Assembly: GCF_900119315.1 (NCBI RefSeq)
Contig: NZ_LT827010.1
Location: 5,613,001-5,677,000 of the forward strand
Source of the DNA: Actinoplanes sp. SE50/110
GTDB taxonomy: Bacteria; Actinomycetota; Actinomycetes; Mycobacteriales; Micromonosporaceae
Length of the DNA stretch: 64,000 nt
Direction: 5' to 3'
Part shown: positions 1 to 8,188 of the stretch, piece after piece
How positions within the stretch are numbered: the first letter of the stretch is position 1
Layout of the letters: every line of letters starts with the position of its first letter
The notes under the pieces: model-generated
The model's input: the letters and a program-made list of their open reading frames with translations, nothing else
Database searches by the model: none
What the model was told of the DNA's origin: nothing
Position numbers and translations under genes: made by a program

Positions 1-2278
1 CGGTCAGCATGGTGCGCAGCGCGCCGCGGGACATGCCGATCGCCCGCAGCAGACCCGACTCGCGGACCCGCTCGACCACCGACAGCGCGGTGGTGGCGCC
101 GACCCCGACCACCGCGATCAGCACGGTCAGGCCGATCAGTCCGAGCGCGATCCCGAGCAGCGTCGCCAGCTCCGAGTTCAGCTCGTCACGCTGGTCGGCG
201 AGCACGGTCACGCTGTAGTCGCCCTGACCGCCGGCGACCGCGCGGATCGCCCGCAGCGCCTCGGTCCGGCCGCTCTCGCCGTCGTGCGCCGCGTCCGCCA
301 GGATCCCGTTGAACGTGGCGCCCGCGCCCAGCGCGGTCAGGTCCGCCGGGGTGACCAGCAGGCTGGCGTGCAGCGGCGCGTCGTCGCCGAGCACCGCCGC
401 CACGGTGAAGGTGACCTTCTTCGCGCCGTTCGCCACGGTCACCTGACCACCCACACCGGCGCCGGCGGACTCCGCGGTGAAGCTGGAGATCACCGCCTTG
501 CCGGGCGCGAGGTCGGCGAGCGAGCCCGAGCGGACGTCGAGATCCGCCAGCCTCGGCACCGACGGCACGTCCAGGTCGGTGACCGCCACGTGATCGATGT
601 CGCCGATGCTGGCCGCGGCCAGCCGCCGGTACGCCACGACCCGGGTCAGCTCGCCGCTCGCCTTCGCCTTGGCGACCATCTCGGCCGGCACGGTCACCCC
701 GTCCCCACCGGTCAGCTCGAAGTCGGCCGGTGCCGAGGCGGCCAGCTCCCGCTCGCCGAGCGCCCGGACCGACGCGCCGCCGACCAGCACCCCGGCGACC
801 AGGGTGACACCCAGCGCGACCACCACCGAGACCGCCGCGGCCCGACGGGCGCTGCCGCCCACCCCGCCGACGGCCAGCCGGCCGACCGGGCCGAGTCGCC
901 GCAGCGGCCAGCCGGCCACCGCCAGCACCGGCCGGACCAGCACCGGGCCCAGCGCGATCAGCGCCACGAAGGCCAGCGCGCCGGAGGCGACCACGGCCAG
1001 CAGCATGGTCTGCGCGTCGTAATCCTTCTGATCCGGCTTGGGCAGGTTGACCATCACGTAACCGGCCAGCGCCAGCGCGCCCGCCAGCGGCAGCAGGCCG
1101 CCGATCCAGCGCAGCACCCCGATCCCGGTGCGGGCGCCGGTCCCGGCCGCGGCGCGCAGCGCCTCGAGGGGCGCCACCCGGGCCGCCGAGACCGCCGGGG
1201 CGAGTACCGCGACCACCGAGATCACCACGGCCAGCAGGATGGTGCCGATCGCCCAGAGGACCGGGATCCCCGGGTTCTGCACCTTCCAGCCGAAGCCGCG
1301 CAGCAGCGCCGGGATCCCGAAGCCGGCCGCCTGCCCGGCCAGCACCCCGGTCGTGCCGGTGACCAGGCCGGTGAGCGCGCCCTCGGCGGCCAGCGCCCGG
1401 AACGTCGCGCCGCGGCCCGCACCGATCGCCCGCAGCAGCGCCAGCTGACGCATCCGCTGGGCGAAGACGATCCGGAACGTGCTGGCCGCGATCAGTCCGG
1501 CCGCGGCGACCGCGATCCCGACGAACATGCCGACCACCGCGAACAGGGAATCGATCTGGCTCGCCGCCTGGCGGGCCTCCTCCAGCCGGACGTCGGCCCC
1601 CGTGGCCACCTCCGGCCGGTCCTCCTGCTTGGCGCCGGCGAACATCGCCTGGATCTTCTCCTGGATCGGCCCGGCGTCGGCCCCGGCGGCCACGTCGATG
1701 TCGATCTGCTGCAGGTAGGGCTCCGGGGTCAGCCCGATCACGGTGTTCGACGGGGCGTACGCGTCGCCGCCGAAGTCGTGCGGCGGGTCGACCACACCGA
1801 CCACTTTGAGCGGCACCTTCCTGCCGCTGCCCGGGTCGACGCCGACGGTCGAGCCGATCGACAGGCCGAGCAGCTGCACGGTGCGCGGGGTGATCGCGAT
1901 CTCGCCGGGCGCGCTCGGATAGCGCCCCTGGGCGACCTTCACCAGGGCGAGCGGGCCACTGCCCGGGTCCGCGGTGATGCTCAGGTACTGCCCGCCCAGC
2001 TGGCCGCCGACCTCGGTGCGCGCGGCCGTGCCGGCCACCCCGGGCAGGGCGGTGATCTGGGCCAGCTGCTTGTCGTTCAGTGCGCCGTTGCGGACGATCA
2101 GGTCGACCGTCTCCGGGGTGCCGCTGAGCCCGTCCAGAACGCTGCGCTCGGTGATGTCGCGGGCCAGCACGGTGGCGTAGACCACGAACGACGCGACGAG
2201 CACGGCCAGACCGGTGAGCAGCAGCCGGGCGGGGCGACGGGCGGCACCGGCCATCTGCGTACGCAGAATCGTGTTCAC
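1..2278 (-). CDS. FtsX/MacB-type ABC transporter permease (3' end beyond the window)
   Basis: Integral membrane subunit of a MacB/LolCDE-like ABC system, which works by mechanotransmission on cell-envelope substrates; the substrate cannot be told. The GTG start overlaps the stop of the upstream ATPase gene as GTGA, so the two are translationally coupled. The first ~35 residues hold the first membrane helix, followed by a large extracellular domain to ~residue 255. A first FtsX domain follows (helices from ~265, ending in RAIGAGRGATFRALAAEG). After further helices and a second extracellular region, a second FtsX domain begins near residue 710 (VVERVRESGLLRAIGMSRG) just before the window ends. 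About 759 codons are visible; the duplicated FtsX layout matches actinobacterial permeases of ~800-850 residues, so only the last helices are missing. The paired ATPase and the divergent two-component system suggest an envelope-stress or peptide-efflux module (inference). Confidence 0.9.
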   Translation of the reverse strand, partial: MNTILRTQMAGAARRPARLLLTGLAVLVASFVVYATVLARDITERSVLDGLSGTPETVDLIVRNGALNDKQLAQITALPGVAGTAARTEVGGQLGGQYLSITADPGSGPLALVKVAQGRYPSAPGEIAITPRTVQLLGLSIGSTVGVDPGSGRKVPLKVVGVVDPPHDFGGDAYAPSNTVIGLTPEPYLQQIDIDVAAGADAGPIQEKIQAMFAGAKQEDRPEVATGADVRLEEARQAASQIDSLFAVVGMFVGIAVAAAGLIAASTFRIVFAQRMRQLALLRAIGAGRGATFRALAAEGALTGLVTGTTGVLAGQAAGFGIPALLRGFGWKVQNPGIPVLWAIGTILLAVVISVVAVLAPAVSAARVAPLEALRAAAGTGARTGIGVLRWIGGLLPLAGALALAGYVMVNLPKPDQKDYDAQTMLLAVVASGALAFVALIALGPVLVRPVLAVAGWPLRRLGPVGRLAVGGVGGSARRAAAVSVVVALGVTLVAGVLVGGASVRALGERELAASAPADFELTGGDGVTVPAEMVAKAKASGELTRVVAYRRLAAASIGDIDHVAVTDLDVPSVPRLADLDVRSGSLADLAPGKAVISSFTAESAGAGVGGQVTVANGAKKVTFTVAAVLGDDAPLHASLLVTPADLTALGAGATFNGILADAAHDGESGRTEALRAIRAVAGGQGDYSVTVLADQRDELNSELATLLGIALGLIGLTVLIAVVGVGATTALSVVERVRESGLLRAIGMSRGALRTMLT

Positions 2279-3042
2279 CGGCCGGCCGCCAGCTTCTGCA
2301 GCGCGTCGGTGACCGACGCGATGTCCGGGTTCCGGATCTCCCCGGCCAGCTGCCCGTCGGCGAGCAGCACCACCCGGTCGGCGTAGGCCGCGGCACCCGG
2401 GTCGTGGGTCACCATCACGATCGTCTGCCCCAGCTGGCGCACCGAGTCGCGCAGCAGACCGAGCACCTCGGCGCCGGAGCGGGAGTCCAGGTTGCCGGTC
2501 GGCTCGTCGGCGAAGAGCACCTCCGGCCGGGAGACCAGCGCCCGGGCCAGCGCCACCCGCTGCTGCTGGCCGCCGGAGAGCTCGCTGGGCAGGTGCCCGA
2601 GGCGGCCGGCCAGGCCGAGCGTGGTGACCAGCCGGTCGTACAGCTCGGCGTCCGGCTTCCGGCCGGCCAGGTCGAGCGGCAGCGTGATGTTGCCGGCCGC
2701 GGTCAGCTGCGGCAGCAGGTTGAACGACTGGAAGACGAAGCCGATCCGCTCCCGGCGCACCTTCGTCAGCACCCGGTCGGACTGCTTGGTCAGGTCGCTG
2801 CCGCCGAGCAGCACCTGCCCGGAGGTGGCCGTGTCCAGGCCGGCCAGGCAGTGCATCAGGGTGGACTTGCCGGAGCCGGACGGGCCCATGATCGCGGTGA
2901 ACCGGGAGCGTTCGAAACCGACGGTGACCCCGTCGAGGGCGCGGACCGCGGTGTCCCCGGTCCCGTACACCTTCACCAGGTCAACGGCCGCGACCGCCGC
3001 GAGGGCGTCGCGGCCGGCCAGAGGTGAGGACTGCGTCTGCAT
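2275..3042 (-). CDS. LolD/MacB-family ABC transporter ATP-binding protein
   Basis: Cytoplasmic ATPase of 255 residues that powers the adjoining FtsX-type permease. Walker A GPSGSGKS lies at ~53-60, the Q-loop at FVFQSFNLLPQ (~102-112), the signature LSGGQQQR at ~155-162 and Walker B VLFADE at ~175-180, followed by the PTGNLD typical of the LolD/MacB class. A start further upstream is open, but the ATG chosen here is preceded by GGAG with a 6-nt spacer and begins MQTQSS, just before the conserved fold. The stop overlaps the permease start (GTGA). A histidine kinase/response regulator pair diverges ~150 bp away, as with many Bce-like or antimicrobial-peptide transporters, so that pair may control this one; no operator is visible. 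Confidence 0.93.
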   Translation of the reverse strand: MQTQSSPLAGRDALAAVAAVDLVKVYGTGDTAVRALDGVTVGFERSRFTAIMGPSGSGKSTLMHCLAGLDTATSGQVLLGGSDLTKQSDRVLTKVRRERIGFVFQSFNLLPQLTAAGNITLPLDLAGRKPDAELYDRLVTTLGLAGRLGHLPSELSGGQQQRVALARALVSRPEVLFADEPTGNLDSRSGAEVLGLLRDSVRQLGQTIVMVTHDPGAAAYADRVVLLADGQLAGEIRNPDIASVTDALQKLAAGR

Positions 3043-3191
3043 GGAAAGCTCCAAGGAAGCTGGGAACCGGACGAGAGAATCCTGATGGATCACCGCAACC
3101 CCCACATCCGCTCTCGGACCGGGTTCCCGGCGGCCCGGGTCTAACTTTCGGCCGATCAGATCCCGCACCGGGCCGCCTACGCTGGGTCACG

Positions 3192-4328
3192 ATGAACCGC
3201 ATACTTCTGGGCTTCCTGCAGGTGGCCGGGCTGGGGCTGATGGCCCTGCTCGGCATCGTCGACGTGACCGGAAGCATGACCGAGAGCCCGCTGTTCCCGA
3301 TCCAGGTGGCGCTCGCGATCGGCGCCGCCGCGGTCTGGCTGCCGCACTACAAACCCGGGTCGATCCTGCTGCCCACCGCCGCGATCGCCGCCGCCGGCGC
3401 GTCGCTGCTGGTCACCGCGGGGCTGGCGGTCACCGATCCGTACGGCGGACTGTGGGGCCTGGCCGAATCGACCGCGCTGCTGATCACCCTGACCCTGGTC
3501 GCCCGCAACGCCCGGCCCGACTGGGCGGTGCTGGCCCTGGTCGCCACCGGCGCGGCGGTCAGCGTGATGCCGCTGCGCTCCGGGCACAGCACCATCTACG
3601 GGACGTTCTGCCTGATCCAGGCGCTCGGTGCGGCCGGCGCGATCGGCTTCGGCGTCACCCTGCGGATCACCGCCGGCAACCGGCAGCGGGCCCTCGACAC
3701 GGTCCGCGCCGAACAGCGCGCCGAATTCGCCCGCGACCTGCACGACTTCATCGCCCACCACGTCACCGGCATCGTGGTGCAGGCGCAGGGCGCCCGGTTC
3801 ATCGCCGAACAGGACCCGAAACGGGTGCTGCTCGCCCTCGAACAGATCGAACAGGCCGGCACCGAGACGATGACCTCGATGCGCCGGATGGTCGGCGTGC
3901 TGCGCGACCCGCAGTCCCGCCCGGACGCGCCGCTCGCCCCGGTCGCCGGAGTGCCCGAACTCGCCGCCCTCGCGGACCAGTTCACCGCGGCCGGCGGCCC
4001 CCCGGCCCGGCTGCACCTCGACGGCGACCCGCACGGCCTGCCGGTCGAGGTCTCCACCTCGGCGTACCGGGTGGTGATGGAGGCGCTGACCAACACCCGG
4101 CAGCACGCGCCGCAGGCCACCGCCGTCGACATCTGGGTCCGCCGGCTCCGCGACCAGTTGCTGATCCGGGTGGCCAACGACGGCCCGGCCCCGCGCCCGA
4201 CCCTCGACCGGCCGGGGTACGGTCTGGTCGGGCTGACCGAACGGGTCCGCGCCGCCGGCGGCCGGATCAGCTCCGGCCCCGGCGTCGACGGTGGCTGGGT
4301 GGTCGACGCCGTCTTCCCGATTCCGTAA
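3192..4328 (+). CDS. NarL/DesK-type sensor histidine kinase
   Basis: Membrane histidine kinase of 378 residues. The N-terminal ~160 residues form about five or six helices with short loops and no sizeable sensor domain, so the signal is probably sensed in the membrane. A HisKA_3 dimerisation domain carries the phospho-acceptor in RDLHDFIAHHVTGIV (His184). The HATPase domain shows an N-box (VMEALTNTRQHA) and a G-box (GYGLVGLTERVRAAGG), as in the LiaS/DesK class. TACGCT lies eight nt before the ATG and there is no Shine-Dalgarno sequence, so a leaderless transcript is likely. The response regulator gene starts 13 nt after the stop, making a normal two-gene operon. The upstream divergent ABC transporter is a plausible target. 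Confidence 0.93.
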   Translation: MNRILLGFLQVAGLGLMALLGIVDVTGSMTESPLFPIQVALAIGAAAVWLPHYKPGSILLPTAAIAAAGASLLVTAGLAVTDPYGGLWGLAESTALLITLTLVARNARPDWAVLALVATGAAVSVMPLRSGHSTIYGTFCLIQALGAAGAIGFGVTLRITAGNRQRALDTVRAEQRAEFARDLHDFIAHHVTGIVVQAQGARFIAEQDPKRVLLALEQIEQAGTETMTSMRRMVGVLRDPQSRPDAPLAPVAGVPELAALADQFTAAGGPPARLHLDGDPHGLPVEVSTSAYRVVMEALTNTRQHAPQATAVDIWVRRLRDQLLIRVANDGPAPRPTLDRPGYGLVGLTERVRAAGGRISSGPGVDGGWVVDAVFPIP

Positions 4329-4341
4329 GGGGAAATGCTCA

Positions 4342-4980
4342 GTGATCCGTGTGCTCGTGGCTGACGACCAGGCGATGGTCCGCACCGGCTTCGGGATGAT
4401 CATCGGCGCGCAGCCCGACATGGAGGTGGTCGGCGAGGCCGCGGACGGCGTGGAGGCCGTCGAGGCGGCCCGCCGCCTGCGCCCCGACGTCGCGCTCTTC
4501 GACATCCGGATGCCGAAGATGGACGGTCTGCAGGCGCTGCGGCTGCTGGCCGGCCCCGGCGTCGTCGACCCGGTCAAGGTGGTCATGGTCACCACGTTCG
4601 ACCTCGACGAATACGTCCACCAGGCGCTGCGCAACGGGGCCTGCGGCTTCCTGCTCAAGGACGCGGGGCCGGCGCTGCTCATCGAGGCGGTGCGCGCGGC
4701 CCACTCCGGCGACGCGCTGATCAGCCCCTCGATCACGGTACGTCTGCTGGAGCACCTGTCCCAGCCCGCGCCGTCCACCGACGACGGCGGCCTGTCACCG
4801 CGCGAGCTCGAGGTGGTGCGGCTGATCGCCCGGGGCCGGACCAACGCGGAGATCGCCACCGAGCTGTTCATCTCGGTGGGCACGGTCAAGACCCACCTGG
4901 GCAGCGTGCAGTCCAAGATCGGCCTGCGGAACCGGGTCGAGGTCGCCGCCTGGGCCTGGGAACACCGCATCGTCACCTGA
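4342..4980 (+). CDS. NarL/FixJ-family response regulator
   Basis: Cytoplasmic DNA-binding regulator of 212 residues, partner of the kinase just upstream. The receiver domain (~1-120) has the acidic pair Asp8/Asp9, the phospho-acceptor Asp54 in FDIRMPKMDG, the switch Thr in VTTFD and Lys in LKDAGP. A LuxR-type helix-turn-helix follows (LSPRELEVVRLIARGRTNAE, then SVGTVKTHL, ~150-205). The GTG start is preceded by AAGGGGAAA at a good distance; an ATG 7 nt upstream is out of frame. The gene ends just before a strong hairpin. Targets cannot be read from the sequence. Confidence 0.95.
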   Translation: MIRVLVADDQAMVRTGFGMIIGAQPDMEVVGEAADGVEAVEAARRLRPDVALFDIRMPKMDGLQALRLLAGPGVVDPVKVVMVTTFDLDEYVHQALRNGACGFLLKDAGPALLIEAVRAAHSGDALISPSITVRLLEHLSQPAPSTDDGGLSPRELEVVRLIARGRTNAEIATELFISVGTVKTHLGSVQSKIGLRNRVEVAAWAWEHRIVT

Positions 4981-4999
4981 CGGACAGCCGATTCCCGCG

Positions 5000-5042
5000 C
5001 CGACCCGCGCCCGTCCGCCGTCGTCGGACGGGCGCGGGTCGG
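5000..5042. terminator. Bidirectional terminator between convergent genes
   Basis: Perfect 18-bp inverted repeat (arms 5000-5017 and 5025-5042) with a 7-nt loop, starting 20 nt after the response regulator stop and touching the stop of the convergent DUF2690 gene. There is no U-tract, which is common for actinobacterial terminators. Confidence 0.8.
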
Positions 5043-5043
5043 C

Positions 5044-5511
5044 TCAGAACCAGGGGGTGCAGTCCATGATGAGGTGCCGGCCGGACGGGCCGAGAGTGGC
5101 GGCGCAGGCCCGGCCGGCCAGGTCGGCGTCGGAGAGCATCGGGGACCAGGTCTGCGTGGTCGGGGTGGTCGCCAGGCGCAGGCGGCCGTTGGAGTAGCGG
5201 GTCTCGGTCCAGTGTTCGGCGTGGGCCGGGAAGGCGGCGCCGACGCGGGACCAGACGGTGCGGCAGGTGGCGCTGTAGCGCAGCTCGACCCAGCCGCGCG
5301 CCGAGACGTGCGGGGTGACGGCCTCGTCGGCGCAGTGCTGCGGGACGTTGTCCGGGCAGCCGGCGCCGCACGTGTTGTAGGTCTGCGGGTCCTGCTGGTC
5401 ACAGGCTTCGCCGCAGCCGGTGGGCACCGGAGCGGCCACCGCCGGCGCCGCGGTGGGCAGCGTGAGGGCGGCCGTGACCAGCAGGCCCACCACCGGTCCG
5501 GACTTCGTCAT
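5044..5511 (-). CDS. Secreted DUF2690 (YjfA-like) protein
   Basis: Small exported protein of 155 residues. A signal peptide with hydrophobic core VVGLLVTAALTLPTAAPAVA ends near AAPAVAA. The mature part has six Cys residues (CGEACDQQDP, CGAGCPDN, C-A-D-E, later TCRTVW, ACAATL, DCTPWF) and the block VELRYSATCRTVWSRV, which characterises the DUF2690/YjfA family of secreted actinobacterial proteins. The family's function is unknown; the cysteines suggest a disulfide-stabilised extracellular domain. The gene is monocistronic, convergent with the response regulator, and faces the LysR gene's tail. Confidence 0.8.
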   Translation of the reverse strand: MTKSGPVVGLLVTAALTLPTAAPAVAAPVPTGCGEACDQQDPQTYNTCGAGCPDNVPQHCADEAVTPHVSARGWVELRYSATCRTVWSRVGAAFPAHAEHWTETRYSNGRLRLATTPTTQTWSPMLSDADLAGRACAATLGPSGRHLIMDCTPWF

Positions 5512-5574
5512 TCCTCCGACGCTAGGCGGCCGGGCCGGTTGGCGGGCCCGGTTGGCGCAACCGGCTGCCGGTGA

Positions 5575-6504
5575 TCACCCCGGAGTGGTCAACGGGTTCG
5601 GCGGCAGCGCCACGACCACCTCCCGCAGCGTCGCCAGCAGGGCCGTGGCCAGCGGTGACGGCCGCCGCCGCGGGGTCGCCACGCCCACGTACCGGCACGG
5701 GCCGGGTGGTCGCATCGGCACCGCCACCAGACCGGCCCGGTCCTGCGAGAGCCCCACCTCGGGGATCATGCTGATGCCCACCCCGGCCCGGACCAGGGAC
5801 TGCGCGAACTGGTAGTCGGTGCCGCGGCAGGCCACCCGGACGCTGAGGCCCTCCAGCGCGGCGTAGTGCTCCAGCAGGTCGCTCTGCCCGGGGCAGCCGT
5901 ACACCCAGCGTTCCCCGGCCAGGTCGGTCAGGCCGAGCGTGGCGGCGCCGGCCAGGGGGTGGCCGGCGGGCAGGACGATCCACATCGGGTCGTCCAGGAT
6001 CGGTGTCCAGAGCAGGCCGGACCGGTCGCCGCCGACGACCGGTGGCGGACCGGTGAAGTGGTAGGCCAGGGCGAGCTCGGCCGCGCCCGAACGGACCAGG
6101 GGCAGGCTGTCCTCCGGCTCGCTCTCGATCACGGTCAGCTCGACGCCCGGGTGCTCGGCGGTGAACCGGGTCAGCGCGGGTGGCAGCAGCCGCTGGCCGC
6201 CGCTGGTGAAGGTGGCCACGGTGAGCCGCTCGGTGCGGGCGGTGGCGAGCCGGTCGATCTCGCGCTGGGCGGTGCGCAGCTCGGCGGTGATCGCCTGGGC
6301 GGCGTCGATCAGCACCAGGCCGGCCTCGGTCAGCGCGACGCCCCGGGTGCTGCGCCGCACCACGGGGGTGCCCAGGGACCGCTCCAGAGCGCTGATCTGC
6401 TGGGACACGGCGGACGGGGTGAGTCTCAGCTCGGCGGCGGCGCGGTTGAAGCTGCCGTGCCTGGCCACCTCGGAGAGCACCTGCAGCCGCCGGGAGTCGA
6501 TCAT
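5575..6504 (-). CDS. LysR-family transcriptional regulator
   Basis: Regulator of 309 residues. The N-terminal winged helix (~1-60) contains RHGSFNRAAAELRLTPSAVS and LGTPVVRRSTRGVALTEAG. The LysR substrate-binding domain spans ~90-300 (LTVATFTSGGQRLLPPALTRF, ELTVIESEPEDSLPLVRSG). AAGGAGA lies 5-6 nt before the ATG. The gene diverges from an EamA-family exporter with 70 bp between the starts, the usual arrangement in which a LysR protein controls a small-molecule exporter. The inducer is unknown. No clear T-N11-A palindrome was identified in the gap. Confidence 0.93.
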   Translation of the reverse strand: MIDSRRLQVLSEVARHGSFNRAAAELRLTPSAVSQQISALERSLGTPVVRRSTRGVALTEAGLVLIDAAQAITAELRTAQREIDRLATARTERLTVATFTSGGQRLLPPALTRFTAEHPGVELTVIESEPEDSLPLVRSGAAELALAYHFTGPPPVVGGDRSGLLWTPILDDPMWIVLPAGHPLAGAATLGLTDLAGERWVYGCPGQSDLLEHYAALEGLSVRVACRGTDYQFAQSLVRAGVGISMIPEVGLSQDRAGLVAVPMRPPGPCRYVGVATPRRRPSPLATALLATLREVVVALPPNPLTTPG

Positions 6505-6574
6505 CAGTTCTCCTTATGACGGCTTCTCGAAGTCAGCACTACCGCTTACGACCGTACGGGACGATTCTGGGGTT

Positions 6575-7459
6575 GTGAATCGTCGTGCCTGGCTGTTGTT
6601 CGTCCTGGTCTCCGTGCTGTGGGGGATCCCGTACTTCCTCATCAAGATCGCCATCGAGGATCTGTCGCCGCTGCTGGTGGTGGCCGGCCGGTGCGCGATC
6701 GGCGCCGCGGCGCTGATCCCGATCGCCGCGTCGCGCGGCAGCCTTTCGGCGCTGCGCGGCCGATGGCGCCCGGTCGTGCTGCTCGCGGCGGTCCACATCA
6801 TCGGGCCGTTCCTGCTCATCACGTACGGCGAGCAGCACATCAGCTCGTCGCTGACCGGGATCCTGATCGCCGTCGAGCCGGTGGTGATCGCCCTGCTGAT
6901 GTCCGGTTCCGAGCCGCTCACCGGGCTGCGGGTCACCGGTCTGATCAGTGGATTCGCCGGGGTCGTGGTGCTGGTCGGGCTGGACCTGTCGGGTGACCGG
7001 TGGGGTCTGCTCGGCGCGGGCATGGTGCTGCTGGCCGCGATCAGCTACGCGTTCGCCACGAAGCTGGTCCAGGACCGGCTGAGCGACGTCCCACCGGACG
7101 CGCTGACCGCCGCCGACACCACGGTCGCCAGCCTCGTGCTGCTGCCGCTGGCCGCCTTCCAGCTGCCGCACCACCACGTCGGCGCCGATTCGTGGGCCGC
7201 TCTGGCCGCGCTCGGCCTGTTCTGCACGGCGGTGGCGCTGCTCGCCTTCTATCAGCTCATCGGGCTGGCCGGGTCGAACCGGGCGGGCCTGGTCACCTAC
7301 GTCAACCCGGTGGTGGCGGCGCTGCTCGGGGTGGTTCTGCTGCACGAGGGGATCGGCGCCGGCACGATCGCCGGGTTCGCGCTGATCATCGCCGGCTGCT
7401 GGCTGTCGACCCGGCCGGCCCGGTCGCGGGTGCCGGTTCAGGAGAGCGTGATCCAGTGA
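6575..7459 (+). CDS. EamA/DMT-superfamily transporter
   Basis: Ten-helix drug/metabolite transporter-type permease of 294 residues with two EamA repeats (~1-135 and ~145-290). Each repeat begins with the typical helix pattern (VLWGIPYFLIKIAIEDLSP; LLGAGMVLLAAISYAFATK). The C-terminal repeat has the conserved block VTYVNPVVAALLGVVLLHEG. The GTG start is chosen because it immediately precedes the first helix (NRRAWLLFVLVSVLWG); no good ribosome site is seen, so translation may be leaderless. Members export amino acids, metabolites or drugs. Control by the divergent LysR protein is inferred from position only. Confidence 0.9.
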   Translation: MNRRAWLLFVLVSVLWGIPYFLIKIAIEDLSPLLVVAGRCAIGAAALIPIAASRGSLSALRGRWRPVVLLAAVHIIGPFLLITYGEQHISSSLTGILIAVEPVVIALLMSGSEPLTGLRVTGLISGFAGVVVLVGLDLSGDRWGLLGAGMVLLAAISYAFATKLVQDRLSDVPPDALTAADTTVASLVLLPLAAFQLPHHHVGADSWAALAALGLFCTAVALLAFYQLIGLAGSNRAGLVTYVNPVVAALLGVVLLHEGIGAGTIAGFALIIAGCWLSTRPARSRVPVQESVIQ

Positions 7460-7578
7460 CGTCGGAGCCGTCCGATGTGGGTGTCCAGGATGCCCTCCAG
7501 GACACCGCCACGGCCCTCGTCGCGGGCTTCGAGCCGGCCGGTCCGCGGGCGCGCGGTGGGCACGATCGGTTCGGGCAT
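7438..7578 (-). CDS. Possible 46-residue ORF after the DUF305 gene
   Basis: A short open frame from ATG (7578) to TGA that lies 20 nt after the DUF305 stop and overlaps the end of the convergent EamA gene by 22 nt. Roughly 85% of its third codon positions are G or C, which is why it is listed. It encodes a charged peptide (LEARDEGRGGVLEGILDTHI then GRLRRHWITLS). No ribosome site and no recognised family. It could be a real small protein or the tail of a decayed gene. Confidence 0.3.
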   Translation of the reverse strand: MPEPIVPTARPRTGRLEARDEGRGGVLEGILDTHIGRLRRHWITLS

Positions 7579-7598
7579 GCCGGGACGGTGCTCACGGC

Positions 7599-8186
7599 TC
7601 AGCCCGCGGCGAGCCGTAGCAGGCGCTGGATCTGGGACTGCCGCTCGCCGGTCATCCTGGTGGCCAGGGCGCGGGCCGGCGGGTATGCCCCCGCGGCGGA
7701 CTCCAGGCGCAGCGTCTCCATGCCGTTGTGCAGGGTGCCGAGCAGCATGCCGACCGCGGTGCGGTCGAAGTCGGCGCCGTGCCGCGCGGCCAGGTCGGTG
7801 AAGTCGGATTCGCGCAGGGCGTGCAGGTCACCGTGCCCGGCGTGCGCGCCGGCCGACGGGTCGGCGGCGGTCGGCTGCGACCACCCGAGCAGCCAGCGCT
7901 GCATGGTGCCGCCCTCGGTCCGCCACTGGCCGCGCAGCTCCCCGGCGATCCGGCCGATCTCCGGGTTGCCGGCGTGCTGCTCGGCCAGCGCGGCGACCCG
8001 GTCACCCTCGGCGATCTGGGCGAGGCCCATCTGCAGGAACATGACGTCCACGTCGTTGACCGCACCCGACGGGGCCGGGGCTGCGGAGGTGGTGCCGGCG
8101 GTGCAGCCACCCAGGAGGGCGGCGGTCAGCAGCAGGGCCGAGGCGGCCCGGCGAACCGGGCCGCTCGGTGTCATCGTCGACGACAT
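7599..8186 (-). CDS. DUF305-family lipoprotein
   Basis: Predicted lipoprotein of 195 residues. The signal peptide ends in the lipobox LLGGC (Cys28), so the protein is anchored outside the membrane. The rest is helical and matches the DUF305 four-helix fold, some members of which (cyanobacterial CopM) bind copper. The paired histidines typical of the family are largely replaced here (MFLQMGLAQ, MLLGTLHNG), but a His-rich loop AHAGHGDLH lies at ~114-122. The ATG begins two nt after the stop of the LPMO gene (TAA-CC-ATG) and has no ribosome site of its own, so it is probably translated by re-initiation from the LPMO frame. A role in copper delivery to the LPMO is an attractive inference, not shown. 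Confidence 0.8.
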   Translation of the reverse strand: MSSTMTPSGPVRRAASALLLTAALLGGCTAGTTSAAPAPSGAVNDVDVMFLQMGLAQIAEGDRVAALAEQHAGNPEIGRIAGELRGQWRTEGGTMQRWLLGWSQPTAADPSAGAHAGHGDLHALRESDFTDLAARHGADFDRTAVGMLLGTLHNGMETLRLESAAGAYPPARALATRMTGERQSQIQRLLRLAAG

Positions 8187-8188
8187 GG

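Noticed and set aside
284..2386. 700-codon plus-strand open frame opposite the permease gene
   Set aside because: It is the antisense shadow of a high-GC gene: Arg/Gly/His-rich low-complexity translation, no domains, while the minus-strand frame shows clear FtsX domains and helices.
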